From Branchipolynoe longqiensis (taxonomy: Eukaryota > Annelida > Polychaeta > Phyllodocida > Polynoidae): a stretch of 64,000 nt of DNA. This document shows, one piece after another, positions 29,575 to 40,905 of the stretch (within the stretch, counting starts at the first letter, position 1; each line of letters opens with the position of its first letter). Under the pieces are notes generated by a model, which did no database searches, was not told where the DNA came from, and saw nothing but the letters and a program-made list of their open reading frames with translations. The position numbers were made by a program, and so were the translations under genes. The DNA lies in the NCBI GenBank assembly GCA_030323885.1, contig CM059187.1, positions 85,319,614 through 85,383,613 on the forward strand. The letters are read 5' to 3'.

Positions 29575-32500
29575 GTCTGGTTGGTTTGACTACTGGTTCC
29601 TACCAACATGTCAGGGTGGTTTTACTATTGGCTCCTACCAGCATGTCAGGTTGGTTTTACTATTGGCTCCTACCCGCATGTCAGGTTGGTTTTACTATTG
29701 GTTCCTACCAGCATGTCAGGTTGGGTTTACTATTGGCTCCTACCAGCATGTCAGGTTGGTTTTACTATTGGCTCCTACCAGCATGTGAGGTTGGTTTTAC
29801 TATTGGTTCCTACCATCATGTCGGGTTGGCTTTAATATTGGCTCCTACCAGCATGTCAGGTTGGCTTTACTATTGGCTCCTACCAGCATGTCAGGTTGGC
29901 TTTACTATTGGCTCCTACCAGCACGTCAGGTTGGCTATACTATCGGTCGGGTTGGATTTACTATTGCTTCCTACCAGCATGTCACGTTGGCTTTACTATT
30001 GGTTCCTACCAGCATGTCGGGTTGGCTTTACTATTGGGTCCTACCAGTCCGTCGGGTTGGCTTTGCTATTGGATCCTACCAGCACATTGGATTGACTTTA
30101 CTATTGGCTCCTACCAGCATGTCAGGTTGGCTTTACTATTGGTTCCTACCATCATGTCGGGTTGGCTATACTATTGGCTGCTACCATCATGTCGGGTTGG
30201 CTTTACTATTGGCTCCTACCAGCACGTTGGTTTGGGTTTACTATTGGTTCCTACCATAATGGTGTTGGCTTTACTTTTGGCTCCTATCATCATGTCCGGT
30301 TGGCTTTACTATTGCCTCCTACCATCATGTCTGGTTGGCTTTACTATTGGTTCCTACCAGCATGTCAGGTTGGCTTTAGTATTGACTAGCAGTGCTACCA
30401 ATGTCTCTGGTTCACTTTGATACTGGCTTATACCAGCGAGTCTGGTTGGCTTTCGAATTAGCTACTACCAGCAAGTCTGGTTGGATTTGATATTGCCTAC
30501 TCGCAGGGTCGCTAGTTGGCCTGGATATTGGCTACTACCAGGGTGCCTGGTTGGCTCTGATATGGACTACTACCAGGGTGTCTGGTTGGCTTAGATATCA
30601 GCTACTACCAGGATGACTGGTTAGCTTTGATATCGGCTACTACCAGGGTGACTGGTTAGCTTTGATATCGGCTACTACCAGGGTGTCTGGTTAGCTTTGA
30701 TATTGGCTACTACCAGGGTGTCTGGTTAGCTTTGATACCGGCTACTACCAGGGTGACTGGTTAGCATTGATACCGGCTACTACCATGGTGACTGGTTAGC
30801 TTTGATATCGGCTACTACCAGGGTGACTGGTTAGCTTTGATATCGGCTACTACCAGGGTGACTGGTTAGCTTTGATATCGGCTACTACCAGGGTGACTGG
30901 TTAGCATTGATATCGGCTACTACCAGGGTGTCTGGTTAGCTTTGATTTCGGCTACTACCAGGATGACTGGTTCACTTTGATATCGGCTACTACCAGGATG
31001 ACTGGTTAGCTTTGATATCGGATACTACCAGGATGACTGGTTAGCTTTGATATCAGCTACTACCAGGATGTCTGGTTAGCTTTGATATCGGATACTACCA
31101 GGGTGACTGGTTAGCTTTGATATCGGCTACTACCAGGGTGACTGGTTAGCTTTGATATCGGCTACTACCAGGGTGACTGGTTAGCGTTGATATCGGCTAA
31201 TACCAGGGTGACTGGTTAGCTTTGATATCGGCTACTACCAGGGTGTCTGGTTAGCTTTGATATTGGCTACTACCAGGGTGTCTGGTTAGCTTTGATATCG
31301 GCTACTACCAGGGTGACTGGTTAGCGTTGATATTGGCTACTACCAGGGTGACTGGTTAGCTTTGATATCGGCTACTACCAGGGTGACTGGTTAGCGTTGA
31401 TATCGGCTACTACCAGGGTGACTGGTTAGCTTTGATATCGGCTACTACCAGGGTGACTGGTTAGCGTTGATATCGGCTACTACCAGGGTGTCTGGTTCGC
31501 TTTGATATCGGCTACTACCAGGATGACTGGTTAGCTTTGATATCGGCTACTACCAGGATGACTGGTTAGCTTTGATATCGGCTACTACCAGGATGTCTGG
31601 TTAGCTTTGATATCGGATACTACCAGGGTGACTGGTTAGCTTTGATATCGGCTACTACCAGGGTGACTGGTTAGCTTTGATATTGGCTACTACCAGGGTG
31701 ACTGGTTAGCTTTGATATTGGTTACTACCCGGATGACTGGTTAGCTTGGATATCGGCTACTACCAGGGTGTCTGGTTAGCTTTGATATCGGCTACTACCA
31801 AGATGACTGGTTAGCTTTGATATCGGCTACTACCAGGATGACTGGTTAGCTTTGATATGGGCTACTAACAGGGTGACTGGTTAGCTTTGATATGGGATAC
31901 TACCAGGATGACTGGTTTGCTTTGATATCGGCTACTACCAGGATGACTGGTTTGCTTTGATATCAGCTACTACCAGGATGACTGGTTAGCTTTGATATCG
32001 GCTACTACCAGGGTGACTGGTTAGCTTTGATATCGGCAACTACCAGGATGACTGGTTTGCTTTGATATCGGCTACTACCATGGTGACTGGTTAGCTTTGA
32101 TAGTGGCTACTACCAGGGTGACTGGTTAGCGTTGATACCGGCTACTACCAGGGTGACTGGTTAGCTTTGATACCGGCTACTAACAGGATGACTGGTTAGC
32201 TTTGATATGGACTACTACCAGGGTGACTGGTTAGCTTTGATATCGGCTACTAACAGGATGACTGGTTAGCTTTGATATCGGCTAATACCAGGGTGACTGG
32301 TTAGCTTTGATATCGGCTACTACCATGGTGACTGGTTAGCTTTGATATCGGCTACTACCAGGGTGACTGGTTAGCTTTGATATCGGCTACTACGAGGGTG
32401 ACTGGTTAGCTTTGATATCGGCTACTACCATGGTGACTGGTTAGCTTTGATATTGGCTACTACCAGGATGACTGGTTAGCTTTGATATCGGACACTAACA

Positions 32501-32940
32501 GGATGATTGGTTAGCTTTGATATCGGCTACTACCATGGTGACTGGTTACCTTGGATATTGGCTACTACCAGGGTGACTGGTTAGCTTTGATATCGGCTAC
32601 TAACAGGATGACTGGTTAGCTTTGATATCGGCTACTACCATGGTGACTGGTTAGCTTTGATATTGGCTACTACCAGGATGACTGGTTAGCTTTGATATTG
32701 GCTACTGCCATGGTGACTGGTTAGCTTTGATATCGGCTACTACCAGGGTGACTGGTTAGCGTTGATATCGGCTACTACCAGGGTGTCTGGTTAGCTTTGA
32801 TATCGGCTACTACCATGGTGACTGGTTAGCTTTGATATCGGCTACTACCAGGGTGTCTGTTAGCTTTGATATCGGCTACTACCATGGTGTCTGGTTAGCT
32901 TTGATATCGGCTACTACCAGGGTGTCTGCTTGGCTTTATT
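29575..32940. repeat. 35-bp minisatellite, about 96 units in two subfamilies
   Basis: 29575-30400 holds subfamily 1, with GTTGGCTTTACTATTGG and CTCCTACCAGCATGTCAG. 30430-32935 holds subfamily 2, with TTAGCTTTGATATCGGCTAC and TACCAGGGTGACTGG. Both have a 35-bp period and align base for base, so one gave rise to the other. Subfamily 1 lacks stops in all three plus frames (35 is not a multiple of three, so the frame cycles every 105 bp). Subfamily 2 gains TAG and TGA. Variants (GGATG/GGGTG, TCTGG/ACTGG, GCGTTGA) recur in blocks, indicating larger duplicated units. Confidence 0.97.
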
Positions 32941-33787
32941 ATCGTTCCTATTTCTTTTTCTCATGATCTAAATGCACTGTCATTCTGAAGCCACTATACT
33001 AGCTGAGATAGAGCGATATACGCCCAACACTGCAAATGTTAACAATAAAAAGAATGTTGCCAATATAAGTATCCCGGCAAGCTACAGTGTATAGCATCTC
33101 TTCACTCCAGAATGAACTAATATAAGTATTACATGGGCTGAACCATATCACAGGAAGCCACACATACCCATCCGCTAACTCCATATATGATAACCGACTA
33201 AAGAACACTATTATGGAAAGTAATTGCCATTCAGGACTAGTTTATTTGCAATCCTGCACCTGAATTATTCCGAAACGACTGCCATAAGAAGGCATGTCCA
33301 ATGCCAATTACCTGTCACGTCATATGGAAGGCTGTCACGTGGGAAGCCAAGGAAATAAATGCCAGTTTGTTTCTGAAGACCTGACAATGGCAATTTTATC
33401 TAAATGCTACTCACCCGCACAAAGAACGTATGTCCAGCCTTGTTGAAAGCAATTGAGATAATTAATTTGTTGGTTAAGCAGGCCTAAATATAGTGCCGTA
33501 TATAGGTTACATGATTGGCCAACTACTAAAAATCAGCATGAACAAGAAAATCACCTACTCCTCAAAGGGAAATGAGAAATGTGAGTATATAGCGTATGTA
33601 AAAGCTCTGCTGGACATGGAAGGTGAATACACTCTGGCAGAACGACAAGAATAAAAAAAACATTATACTTACCGAAGAAAAACACTACTGAATAGTAAAA
33701 CCAGGACGTTGTAAAATAGTGAGCAGGCTTTTTAAAATTGTTAAATTGTGTTTAATCTCTGAAGCCATTCATATACGCAAGAACTGT
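32941..33787. other. AT-rich sequence, nothing recognised
   Basis: No repeats or genes recognised; the 69-codon minus frame at 32999-33208 has no feature. Confidence 0.45.
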
Positions 33788-33792
33788 CTTAA

Positions 33793-34235
33793 GGGGCTGT
33801 CACATTACGGCGTATGGCGGGAGCGTATTGAAAACCTACGTACGCCATCGGGTGCCACTTTCGGGTGTGTTTGAGCGTATGTGTAGCGTATGCGTAGCGT
33901 ATGCGTAGCGTATGCGTAGCGTATGGGAGCGTATGGGAGCGTGCCAGGACATTTTTTGACATTTTGGGCCATACGCCCACATAGGTCGTGTTTTTTTGAG
34001 TATGCACAAAAAAAAAAGGACGGACAAATTTATGAAAGCGTATGGCGGCGTATGCATCATAAGCTTCACATACGCCGGCGTGTTGCGGCACTGGCGGCGT
34101 ATGCGTAGCGTATGCGTAGCGTATGCGTAGCGTATGAGTAGCGTATGCGTAGCGTATGCGGCGTATGGCGACGTATATGACGTAAGCCGCTATGCCGCCA
34201 TACGCTTCCGCCATACGCCGTAATGTGACAGCCCC
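33793..34235. mobile_element. piggyBac-type MITE, 443 bp, TTAA flanks
   Basis: TTAA is present at both edges (33789-33792 and 34236-34239). The ends are perfect inverted repeats over 28 bp beginning GGGGCTGTCACATTACGGCG, extended by a mostly matching AGCGTAT. Inside each end are direct runs of an 11-bp unit GCGTATGCGTA. TTAA duplication and GGG-starting TIRs are the piggyBac superfamily pattern. There is no transposase. The identical TIRs suggest recent movement or strong conversion. Confidence 0.9.
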
Positions 34236-34239
34236 TTAA

Positions 34240-34590
34240 GATTTTTAAGTAGTCGGCCAAAAGAAGCCAACAGTAACAAGCCACTGTGGGTGTTCTATAA
34301 GAGACAAGGCACGTCACTAATGCAAGCCATGGGTATCACGAGTAACAAAAGGCACACGCTGTAGAAGAAGCCAAGCGCAGGTTGTATCTCCACCCCTGCC
34401 TCTCTCACCATCTCTCACTCTCTCTGTCTCTCTGGCCTCAGGCGCTCATCACTCCAATCCGTAGCGACCATCGCCACACCCCATTACAACACGCCCACAT
34501 CCCCAGCGCACTTTCCATGACACACATAGATGGAGCCCGGCCCCCACCGCAACTCCTCTTAGCGCGCATCACAACCGGAAGCCAGGTCTA
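34240..34590. other. Unique sequence, nothing recognised
   Basis: CTCTCTCT tract near 34405. No gene recognised. Confidence 0.4.
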
Positions 34591-34599
34591 GTCAATCGC

Positions 34600-35240
34600 G
34601 CCTGGCGGCAACCTGCCTCGCCCGAGGCGGTGGTGGCGAGAGGTTCGGGGGAGGGGGAGGGGGAGGTGGGAGGTGGGAGGTGAGGGGGTGGGTGAAACGG
34701 GAGCGGGAAGAGTGGTAGGCGGGAGGTAGGAGGCGACAGGGTGGAAGTGAGAGTCGGGTGGAGGGGTGCGGGGGGGGCGGAAGGCGGGTGGTGAGAGGTG
34801 GGAGTTGGGAGGCGGGGTGCTGGAGGTGGAGGGAGGGAGACAGGTAGCATGGAGGCGAGAAGGCGGGGAGTCAGGAGGGGGGAGCGGGAAGGGATGGAGG
34901 TGGAAGGGGGGGCTGGAGGCTGGAGGCTGGGTGCTGGAAGCGGTAGGTGGGTGGGCGGAGGCGGGAGGCGGGAGGCGGGAGGCGGGAGGCGGGAGGCGGG
35001 CTGCAGGAAGCGAGAGGCGGGCTTTGGAGAGGAGGGGCATAGGAGGGTGGAGGTGGGAGGAGGGAGGCAGGTGGCAGGAAGGCGAGAAGGCGGAGAGGTG
35101 GGAAGCGGAAGGCGGGAGGCGGGATGGGGGGAGGCGGGAATGGGGAGACCTGAAGCGTTAGCAGGGAGGGTGGAGGGGAAGACGGGGAGGCGAGGAGTCG
35201 GGAGAGGGGAGGCGGCTGTGAGAGAGTGGGTAGTGGCGGC
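34600..35240 (+). repeat. G-rich polypurine tract (GGGAGGC/GGGAGGT repeats)
   Basis: Plus strand is mostly G and A with repeated GGGAGGTGGGAGG and, at about 34970-35000, five successive GGCGGGA units. It can plausibly form G-quadruplexes or triplexes. The 131-150-codon proline-rich minus frames and glycine/arginine-rich plus frames are artefacts. Confidence 0.8.
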
Positions 35241-35650
35241 CCTGTCGTGACGGCCGAATGGACTCTGGAGCCGGCAGCCGGCTGGCTGCCCCCGCCCCCC
35301 CCCCCGTCCCCCGCGGGCACATGCCTTGTTCTCGCTTATATCAATACCGCTAATAAAGGCGCCCCCGTACCATTGATAAGGGAACCGAGAGAGCCGTGTT
35401 CGTCACACGCCACCGCCCGGCTTCGTGCCTACCGCCCTCCGGGACTCTCACTCTCTCCACTCTCCACACCCCGCCGCTCCCCGCCGCTCCCCGCACGCCA
35501 CGTTGCCCCGCCCCGCCCCGTTAGACCCCGCCCCGTTAGACCCCGCCCCGTGCCGCCTGGGCCGGCCGCCGAAGCCGGCGGGAGACACGCGATCGTGACC
35601 CCGGACAATCTGCGGGTGTCACCGGGCTTGTAGCGCCGCGACAAAAGCAT
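35240..35650. promoter_or_regulatory. CpG-rich block with GC boxes
   Basis: Contains CCCCGCCCCG three times near 35510-35550, spaced by GTTAGA, the pattern of tandem Sp1-like boxes, within CpG-dense DNA. It could be a promoter-type island. No start site or exon is proven. Confidence 0.4.
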
Positions 35651-36010
35651 CGCGACTCGGCAGATAAAGAGAGGGGTGCTGCCACATCAACTGATGAGCG
35701 GACATAATCTGCTACGCCCCTTCACACACCCATAGACACACGGCTGCCGGCTATGCACTGCCTATCTGCCACTAGTTCTTCTTCAGCTTCTTTTTCCCCC
35801 CCATTCCTTTCCTCCTTCTTTTGTGTTGCGCCCTTTCCGAGATGGCGGTGGAGGTGGGAGGTCGGGCAGGGAGACTCATTTACGTGTCAGCCAGTGCAAA
35901 GGCTTGAGACTCACAGCCAACGAGAAGAGGGCCACACCCCTCTCCGTCTCTACCTCCGCCCCCGCCCTCGCGCCTCCTCATTTGTTCCGACTCCTCCACA
36001 GTAGGTGTAG
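35651..36010. other. Mixed sequence, nothing recognised
   Basis: No gene or repeat recognised. Confidence 0.35.
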
Positions 36011-36119
36011 GAGTGGTACTAATGGGGTCGGCTGAGTCTGTCAGGTGTCGCTGTTGACGCCCATAGAGCCGCCCTGGAGCCGTCATCCAGGGCTGATTCA
36101 CTTCTGCTTGCTCCTACCC

Positions 36120-37330
36120 CTCGACATTATATACCCACTTGGCGATCTGACGTCTCTCCCGCACCCACACATAAACTCACACAACCACCTCTGACACCCA
36201 CCAACTCACCTCTCACAGGCACTCCTCCAACTCTCACCCCTAACCACCTACCTCTCATAGGTTTCTTCTCACCTCTCCCACCTCCCACCTACCCGCGCAC
36301 CCATCATTCACACCCACCCACCGCCATTTCACACCTAAGTCATGCTATGACACCCACTCCCCTCTCTCCCCTACTCCCGTCTCACACCCACCCCTCATAC
36401 CTCTACCACCCACCTACCAATCTCGACGACGTACCACTCACACCTCACTCACCCACATACCGCCTCTCACACCAACCTACCTCTTCTACCCACTCATCTC
36501 CGACACGCAGCCTTGCAGATCCCTCACCCACCCACCCACTGCCCTCTCCAATCCACTCAACCACCTCTCCCTTCCACGCACTCCCTTCTACCACGCACCC
36601 CTACACCTCTCTCACTCACATTTCTCACACATCTTTCCAACCCACCCACCTGCCACACCCGCCCGCCCACCTCTCCTACCCAGCAATCGACCTACCCTTC
36701 ACACATACTCACCTGTACCACACACCCTCACAGCTCTCGCAGCCAGATCTGTCACATGTTGTTCCCAACCTCCCAACTCTACCACCTATCAACCCACCTC
36801 TCCGACCCACCCACCCACCTCTCCCAACTACCCGTCCCATCCATCCTCCCACCTGTTCCACCCACCCGCCCACCCTATCCCACCCATGCGCCCACCTCTC
36901 CCACCCACCCACTCACCCACCTCTCCCACCCACCTCTCCCACCCATCTTCCCACCTGTTTCACCCACCCACGCACACTATCCCACCCATGCGCCCACCTC
37001 TCCCACCCACCCACCCACCCACATCTCCCACCCATCTCTCCCATCCATCCTCCCACCTGTTCCACCCACCCCCCACCATATCCCACCCACGCGCCCACCT
37101 CTCCCACCCACCCACTCAGCTCTCCCTCCCACACTCATCCCCCGGCCCCGGCCCTCATCCCCCTCCCATCCACTCATCTCTCCCAACCACCCATTCATTC
37201 CTCGCTATCCTCCTCCTCCAATAGAACCGGCTTACCGACCCCTCATGCCCCAATCCTCCTTCCCACTAACCCGCTCTCCAAGCGTCCCCCTCCCTCCCCC
37301 TCCCTACCCCTCCCTCCCCCACACGCATCC
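36120..37330. repeat. CCCAC/CTCC minisatellite with a 102-bp higher-order unit
   Basis: The tract is made of CCCACCTCTCCCACCCA motifs. The phrase CCCA(T/C)GCGCCCACCTC recurs at about 36882, 36984 and 37086, defining a 102-bp unit. Because 102 is 34 codons, two overlapping frames of 343 and 346 codons stay open; their Pro/His/Thr/Ser content and lack of domain mark them as artefacts. Confidence 0.85.
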
Positions 37331-37379
37331 CTCACCGCTCCGTCTCCATCAGTGTCGATCAATGCCCCCTCACTATAAC

Positions 37380-37989
37380 TGCATGTCCCTCACCGCCAGC
37401 GTTAGTGCCAATCAACATCGGTCAGCGTCCCCCAGCCTCCCCTACGGCCATTTAACGTCATCAGGCACCGATATCCCCCATCTCTCAACACGCTTTGCAC
37501 CCACGGTGCCATTTCTTAACGCAATAGTGAATTGTTTTCGATACAAAATATAACCTTTTTTTAAATTTATTCTCTATTTATAAAGTATTGACTATTTTCA
37601 CCGTCCAATCAATTGTGGTTCGCTTACTGCTCACCTCAGCAAAACGGCACTTGTAAGGGTTACGGGGGCTGTTAGATCCCGCTGTCGGCATTTTGATGTC
37701 AGATCAGCACAGCGGCTTTGATGTCACTCAAATGGCTGCTGTCATTGTGAGCACCTTCCTTATTCGGCCGCATCACCTCTTTCAACGGTAGTGGGAATTC
37801 TTCTTCCTGAATAGCTACTTCCTTTAACACATCCTCATCCTCTCCATTATAGTCATTTTTTTTTGTTCTCATTACTCATACTCATCGCTGGATTATTCCT
37901 CCCACCCCGTGGTTCTCCATTTAATGGTGGCATAATGATAACACTTTTTCTTACTGTCATTATGAGGTTGTATTTTGCACATTTATTTC
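37380..37989. other. Unique sequence, nothing recognised
   Basis: Becomes AT-rich after 37530. No gene recognised. Confidence 0.4.
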
Positions 37990-38234
37990 CAATTGAAGAG
38001 TTCAGTTGCAAACCACGTAAACACCAATCCAAAAATAGAGATTAATATTTCAATCAATGCGTCAAAAAGTGTCTTATTTGTATTCCTAGTCTCTTGTTCA
38101 CTGCTCCATAACCATGTGGTCATATGAAAAGTGGGATCTTTGAGAATTAATAATATTTTCAGGTAAAAGTCCTTTTTTTAAAACACATCTTTGGATTGGC
38201 GTTTACATGGGTTGGCACCTGAACTGTTCAATTG
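37990..38234. repeat. 43-bp imperfect inverted repeat with ~158-bp loop
   Basis: CAATTGAAGAGTTCAGTTGC.. at 37990-38032 is complementary to 38191-38234, which on the minus strand starts CAATTGAACAGTTCAGGTGC. The far ends pair as ACCAATCCAA with TTGGATTGGC. It may be a foldback element, but edges and duplications are not visible. Confidence 0.65.
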
Positions 38235-39014
38235 TTTACGTTGTTATTTATGGCGTGCTTTGTAGCCAAAACAAACATAAGGATCTGCTTCATCTTATTG
38301 TTCGCCTCCCTCTTTTATCCAGCTCAATTGTCCTTATTGTCAATAGGAGATTATATACGAAACACTTATTTCCAATTGTTTATTCGCCTATTTATTGTTT
38401 TGTTTGTGCCTCAAGAACAAAAAATCGATCTGGCTGATCTTTTTTCTCCCCCATCTTTATCGAGCTCAATTAACATCTCATGAAATCGTCCATGGTGTGC
38501 ATCGTGTTTATATCTAATCATTCAGCCTTCCCTGAGCTGTCTTATTCCATAGAGATGTGACGCGTCAGTTGGCCTACTGACAGAACGCTGACTCTCTTGG
38601 TCCCGCCCTTCCTTTCAAAGCTGAAGCCTTCCTTTATTATATGATTCAATGCAATTTTAATTTAACAATAACATATTTCGGTTCTGTCATAATGTACATG
38701 TGACATTGACCTTGAACCTTTGAACTCGGATGTACTAATTGATTGATACTTAATGCTGAAAACACTAGCCCTTCCATGATGTTCGTAAAATAAAAACCAC
38801 TATACCGTACTATCGCCTCTGCCTCTGTGGCTTACATTCCAATGGATTGGATTCATTTGCTCACAAACACACATTCCCTGAATGATGTCCCTCCCTTTGC
38901 TGACCATAGTGCTTCCCCCCATTTCCGGGTCTTTTCACATCGCTTACATTCCAAGGGGAAATGATAACCAGTTATTTCTAAGTCTCAGCAGCCTTGGCCA
39001 GTTTCTGCTACTTC
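38235..39014. other. AT-rich unique sequence, nothing recognised
   Basis: The 83- and 76-codon frames at 38207-38483 are hydrophobic by AT-rich chance and overlap each other. Confidence 0.4.
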
Positions 39015-39269
39015 TAGAAATTCTCGGTCGAGGACATACAAAATTGATACTTGTCGCTTCGTAGCTGGGCACTCAGCATTAATAGGATAGTGCTACCACT
39101 GGTTAGCTCAGTGTCATGATGTCCCTGAATGGGATATCTGGTCACACTGGCCTGATTTCCCCGTGGGACAGCACTATAAAGTCACCATGAGTGTGCACTG
39201 TCACAAGTTAGTACCTGTGCTGATATGACCATAGCTGTTGCCATGACATAAAACACCAACAACCAACCT
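39015..39269 (+). mobile_element. SINE family A, head degraded
   Basis: Starts near CGGTCGAGGACATACAAAATT, continues TACTTGTCGCTTCGTAGC, CACCATGAGTGTGCACTG and ends CATAAAACACCAACAACC. A block with GTGACTGAG is partly deleted. Confidence 0.85.
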
Positions 39270-39645
39270 ACTATCCCAGTTCTAGATATTGTCCGTCATC
39301 CTCGTGACACATTTTTAAAAAGTGCTATGTTTTATATTTGGATTCCCGTGAATTTGAGGTCAGTTAAACAGTTTGTCGTGGGATTATCAATATGCATGTT
39401 CAAAGTTAACTCTCCATCATCAGGTCGTGCTTGCTTGCAATTCTACTTATTGTCTACTTGGCTTCCATCAGGTATTTCTCCAGCTCAGAAGTCATCTCAT
39501 CTACACTGACCATCGTTCTTGATCTCATCTAAAATATACCTCACTCCAGTATCCAGATTAGCACTGCATAATCCAATGAAAGCACCACATTTTTTACACC
39601 GAGACACTTGTCTAGTCTTAACATATATACGGGTGCTCCTTATTA
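39270..39645. other. Short unique stretch between SINEs
   Basis: Nothing recognised. Confidence 0.4.
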
Positions 39646-39646
39646 C

Positions 39647-40001
39647 AGGGGACCAGACGGGATGGCCGAATGAGTTAGAGCATCCGTATCCCGTGCTGGT
39701 AGATCGTGGAGGATGTGGGTTTGAACCCTGGTCGAGTCAAACCAATGACTTAAAATTTGATACTTGTCGCTTCCTAGCCAGGTGCTCGGCATTATTAGGA
39801 CAGGGCAAGGACTGGTGTGCTCAGTGTCAGGATAATGTGACTGAGTGGGAGACCAGGTCATGGTGTGGTGCCGGCAGCCTGGTTTCCCATTTGGACAGCC
39901 CTATAAAGTTGCCATGAGTGCGCACTGTCACAAGTCGGTACCCGTCCTAATATGACCTCAGATGTTGCTAGGACGTAAAACAACCAACAAACAAACAAAC
40001 C
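39647..40001 (+). mobile_element. SINE family A, best full-length copy
   Basis: Head: GGGATGGCCGAATGAGTTAG (tRNA-like box A) and GTGGGTTTGAACCCTGG (box B with T-stem). Body: ACTTGTCGCTTCCTAGCC, GTGACTGAGTGGGAGACC, GCCATGAGTGCGCACTG. Tail: TGTTGCTAGGACGTAAAAC followed by CAAC/CAAA repeats. The 3' end resembles that of the LINE at 13866-14946. Pol III transcription from the internal boxes is expected for this class. Confidence 0.92.
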
Positions 40002-40315
40002 TTCTTGCAGGGTACAAGAGATTACAAAGTCCGTTTTTTTGTTTTACTTGTTCCTGTTGAAGCCTACAGGACCCGAATTTTAATGTGCATGACGAAGTTA
40101 ATGTTGCATCACTTCACTTCAAATGTCTGCAACATTCTTTCAAACTATAGAATATATTCACAAATAACCTAATATATTTAACTCAAAATATGACAAAGCT
40201 CAAAGCCATGGGGCATTGCAACTTTAACTTGGCAATTCCTGATTCGTTCTTCAGCTTAATATCTTCACGCCCTAATGTTCGCCAAAACTGAGCCTTCTCT
40301 GTTTTCAGACTAAAG

Positions 40316-40588
40316 CCACGGTCATATACAAGTTAGTGAACGTAGTTGAATGTAGTTAGAATAACAAGGATGAAACGTGCTGTCAGAACGTTCAAATATG
40401 TTAAGATACAGCTGGTTTTGGTTGATGACCCACCTAATGGTATGGATAAATATGTTACGGTACAGATCCCGGTAAGTTATGGTACGGATCATGGTGCGTC
40501 CAACTACATTCAACTACATTCAACTATGTTACCCTCCACTCTGTTCAACTGCATTCAACTTCATCCACTAATGACTATGTGACCACGG
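40316..40588. mobile_element. MITE with CCACGGTCA termini
   Basis: The left end CCACGGTCATATACAAGTTA and the right end, read on the minus strand as CCGTGGTCACATAGTCATTA, are imperfect inverted repeats continued by GAACGTAGTTGAATGTAG. Related sequence (CAACTACATTCAACTATG.. ending ATGTGACCGG) lies at 40800-40895, a second, partial copy. No target duplication is clear. Confidence 0.6.
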
Positions 40589-40905
40589 CAGAATGGCCAA
40601 GGTTTTGTGAGGGTCAAAGTACGCTAGGGTATGCTAGAGTACATTACAAAGTATGCTAGAGTAGGCTAGAGTATGCTAGAGTATGTTATCATTATGGAGT
40701 ACGTCTAGCTCAAACGTAGTGCTCTTTTGAAAATGTCCAAAGGTTAAATCAGAACTCATGGGCCGCGGACCTTATTATGAAATTATCATCATGGAGAAGT
40801 ATGGATGCTACACTACGTTCAACTACATTCAACTATGTTCAACTATATTAGCCTGCACTACTTTCAATTACGTTCAGTAACACGTATGTGACCGGCCTTT
40901 ACTCC
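40589..40905. repeat. Short GAGTATGCTA repeat and partial second MITE end
   Basis: GCTAGAGTA(T/G)G is repeated about five times at 40625-40690. 40800-40895 is homologous to the right end of the neighbouring MITE. Confidence 0.55.

Noticed and set aside
29555..30420. Open frames repeating YYWLLPACQVGFTIGSYQHV
   Set aside because: All three phases give the same peptide because the 35-bp unit shifts frame each time; this is repeat translation, not a membrane protein.
30430..32940. 35-bp regular repeats that could be taken for a CRISPR array
   Set aside because: The units are strictly adjacent with no unique spacers, there are no cas genes, and the rest of the window is metazoan.
36347..37553. 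Open frames of 343 and 346 codons
   Set aside because: Both overlap in a C-rich minisatellite, are proline/histidine/serine-rich, and are explained by a 102-bp unit without stops.
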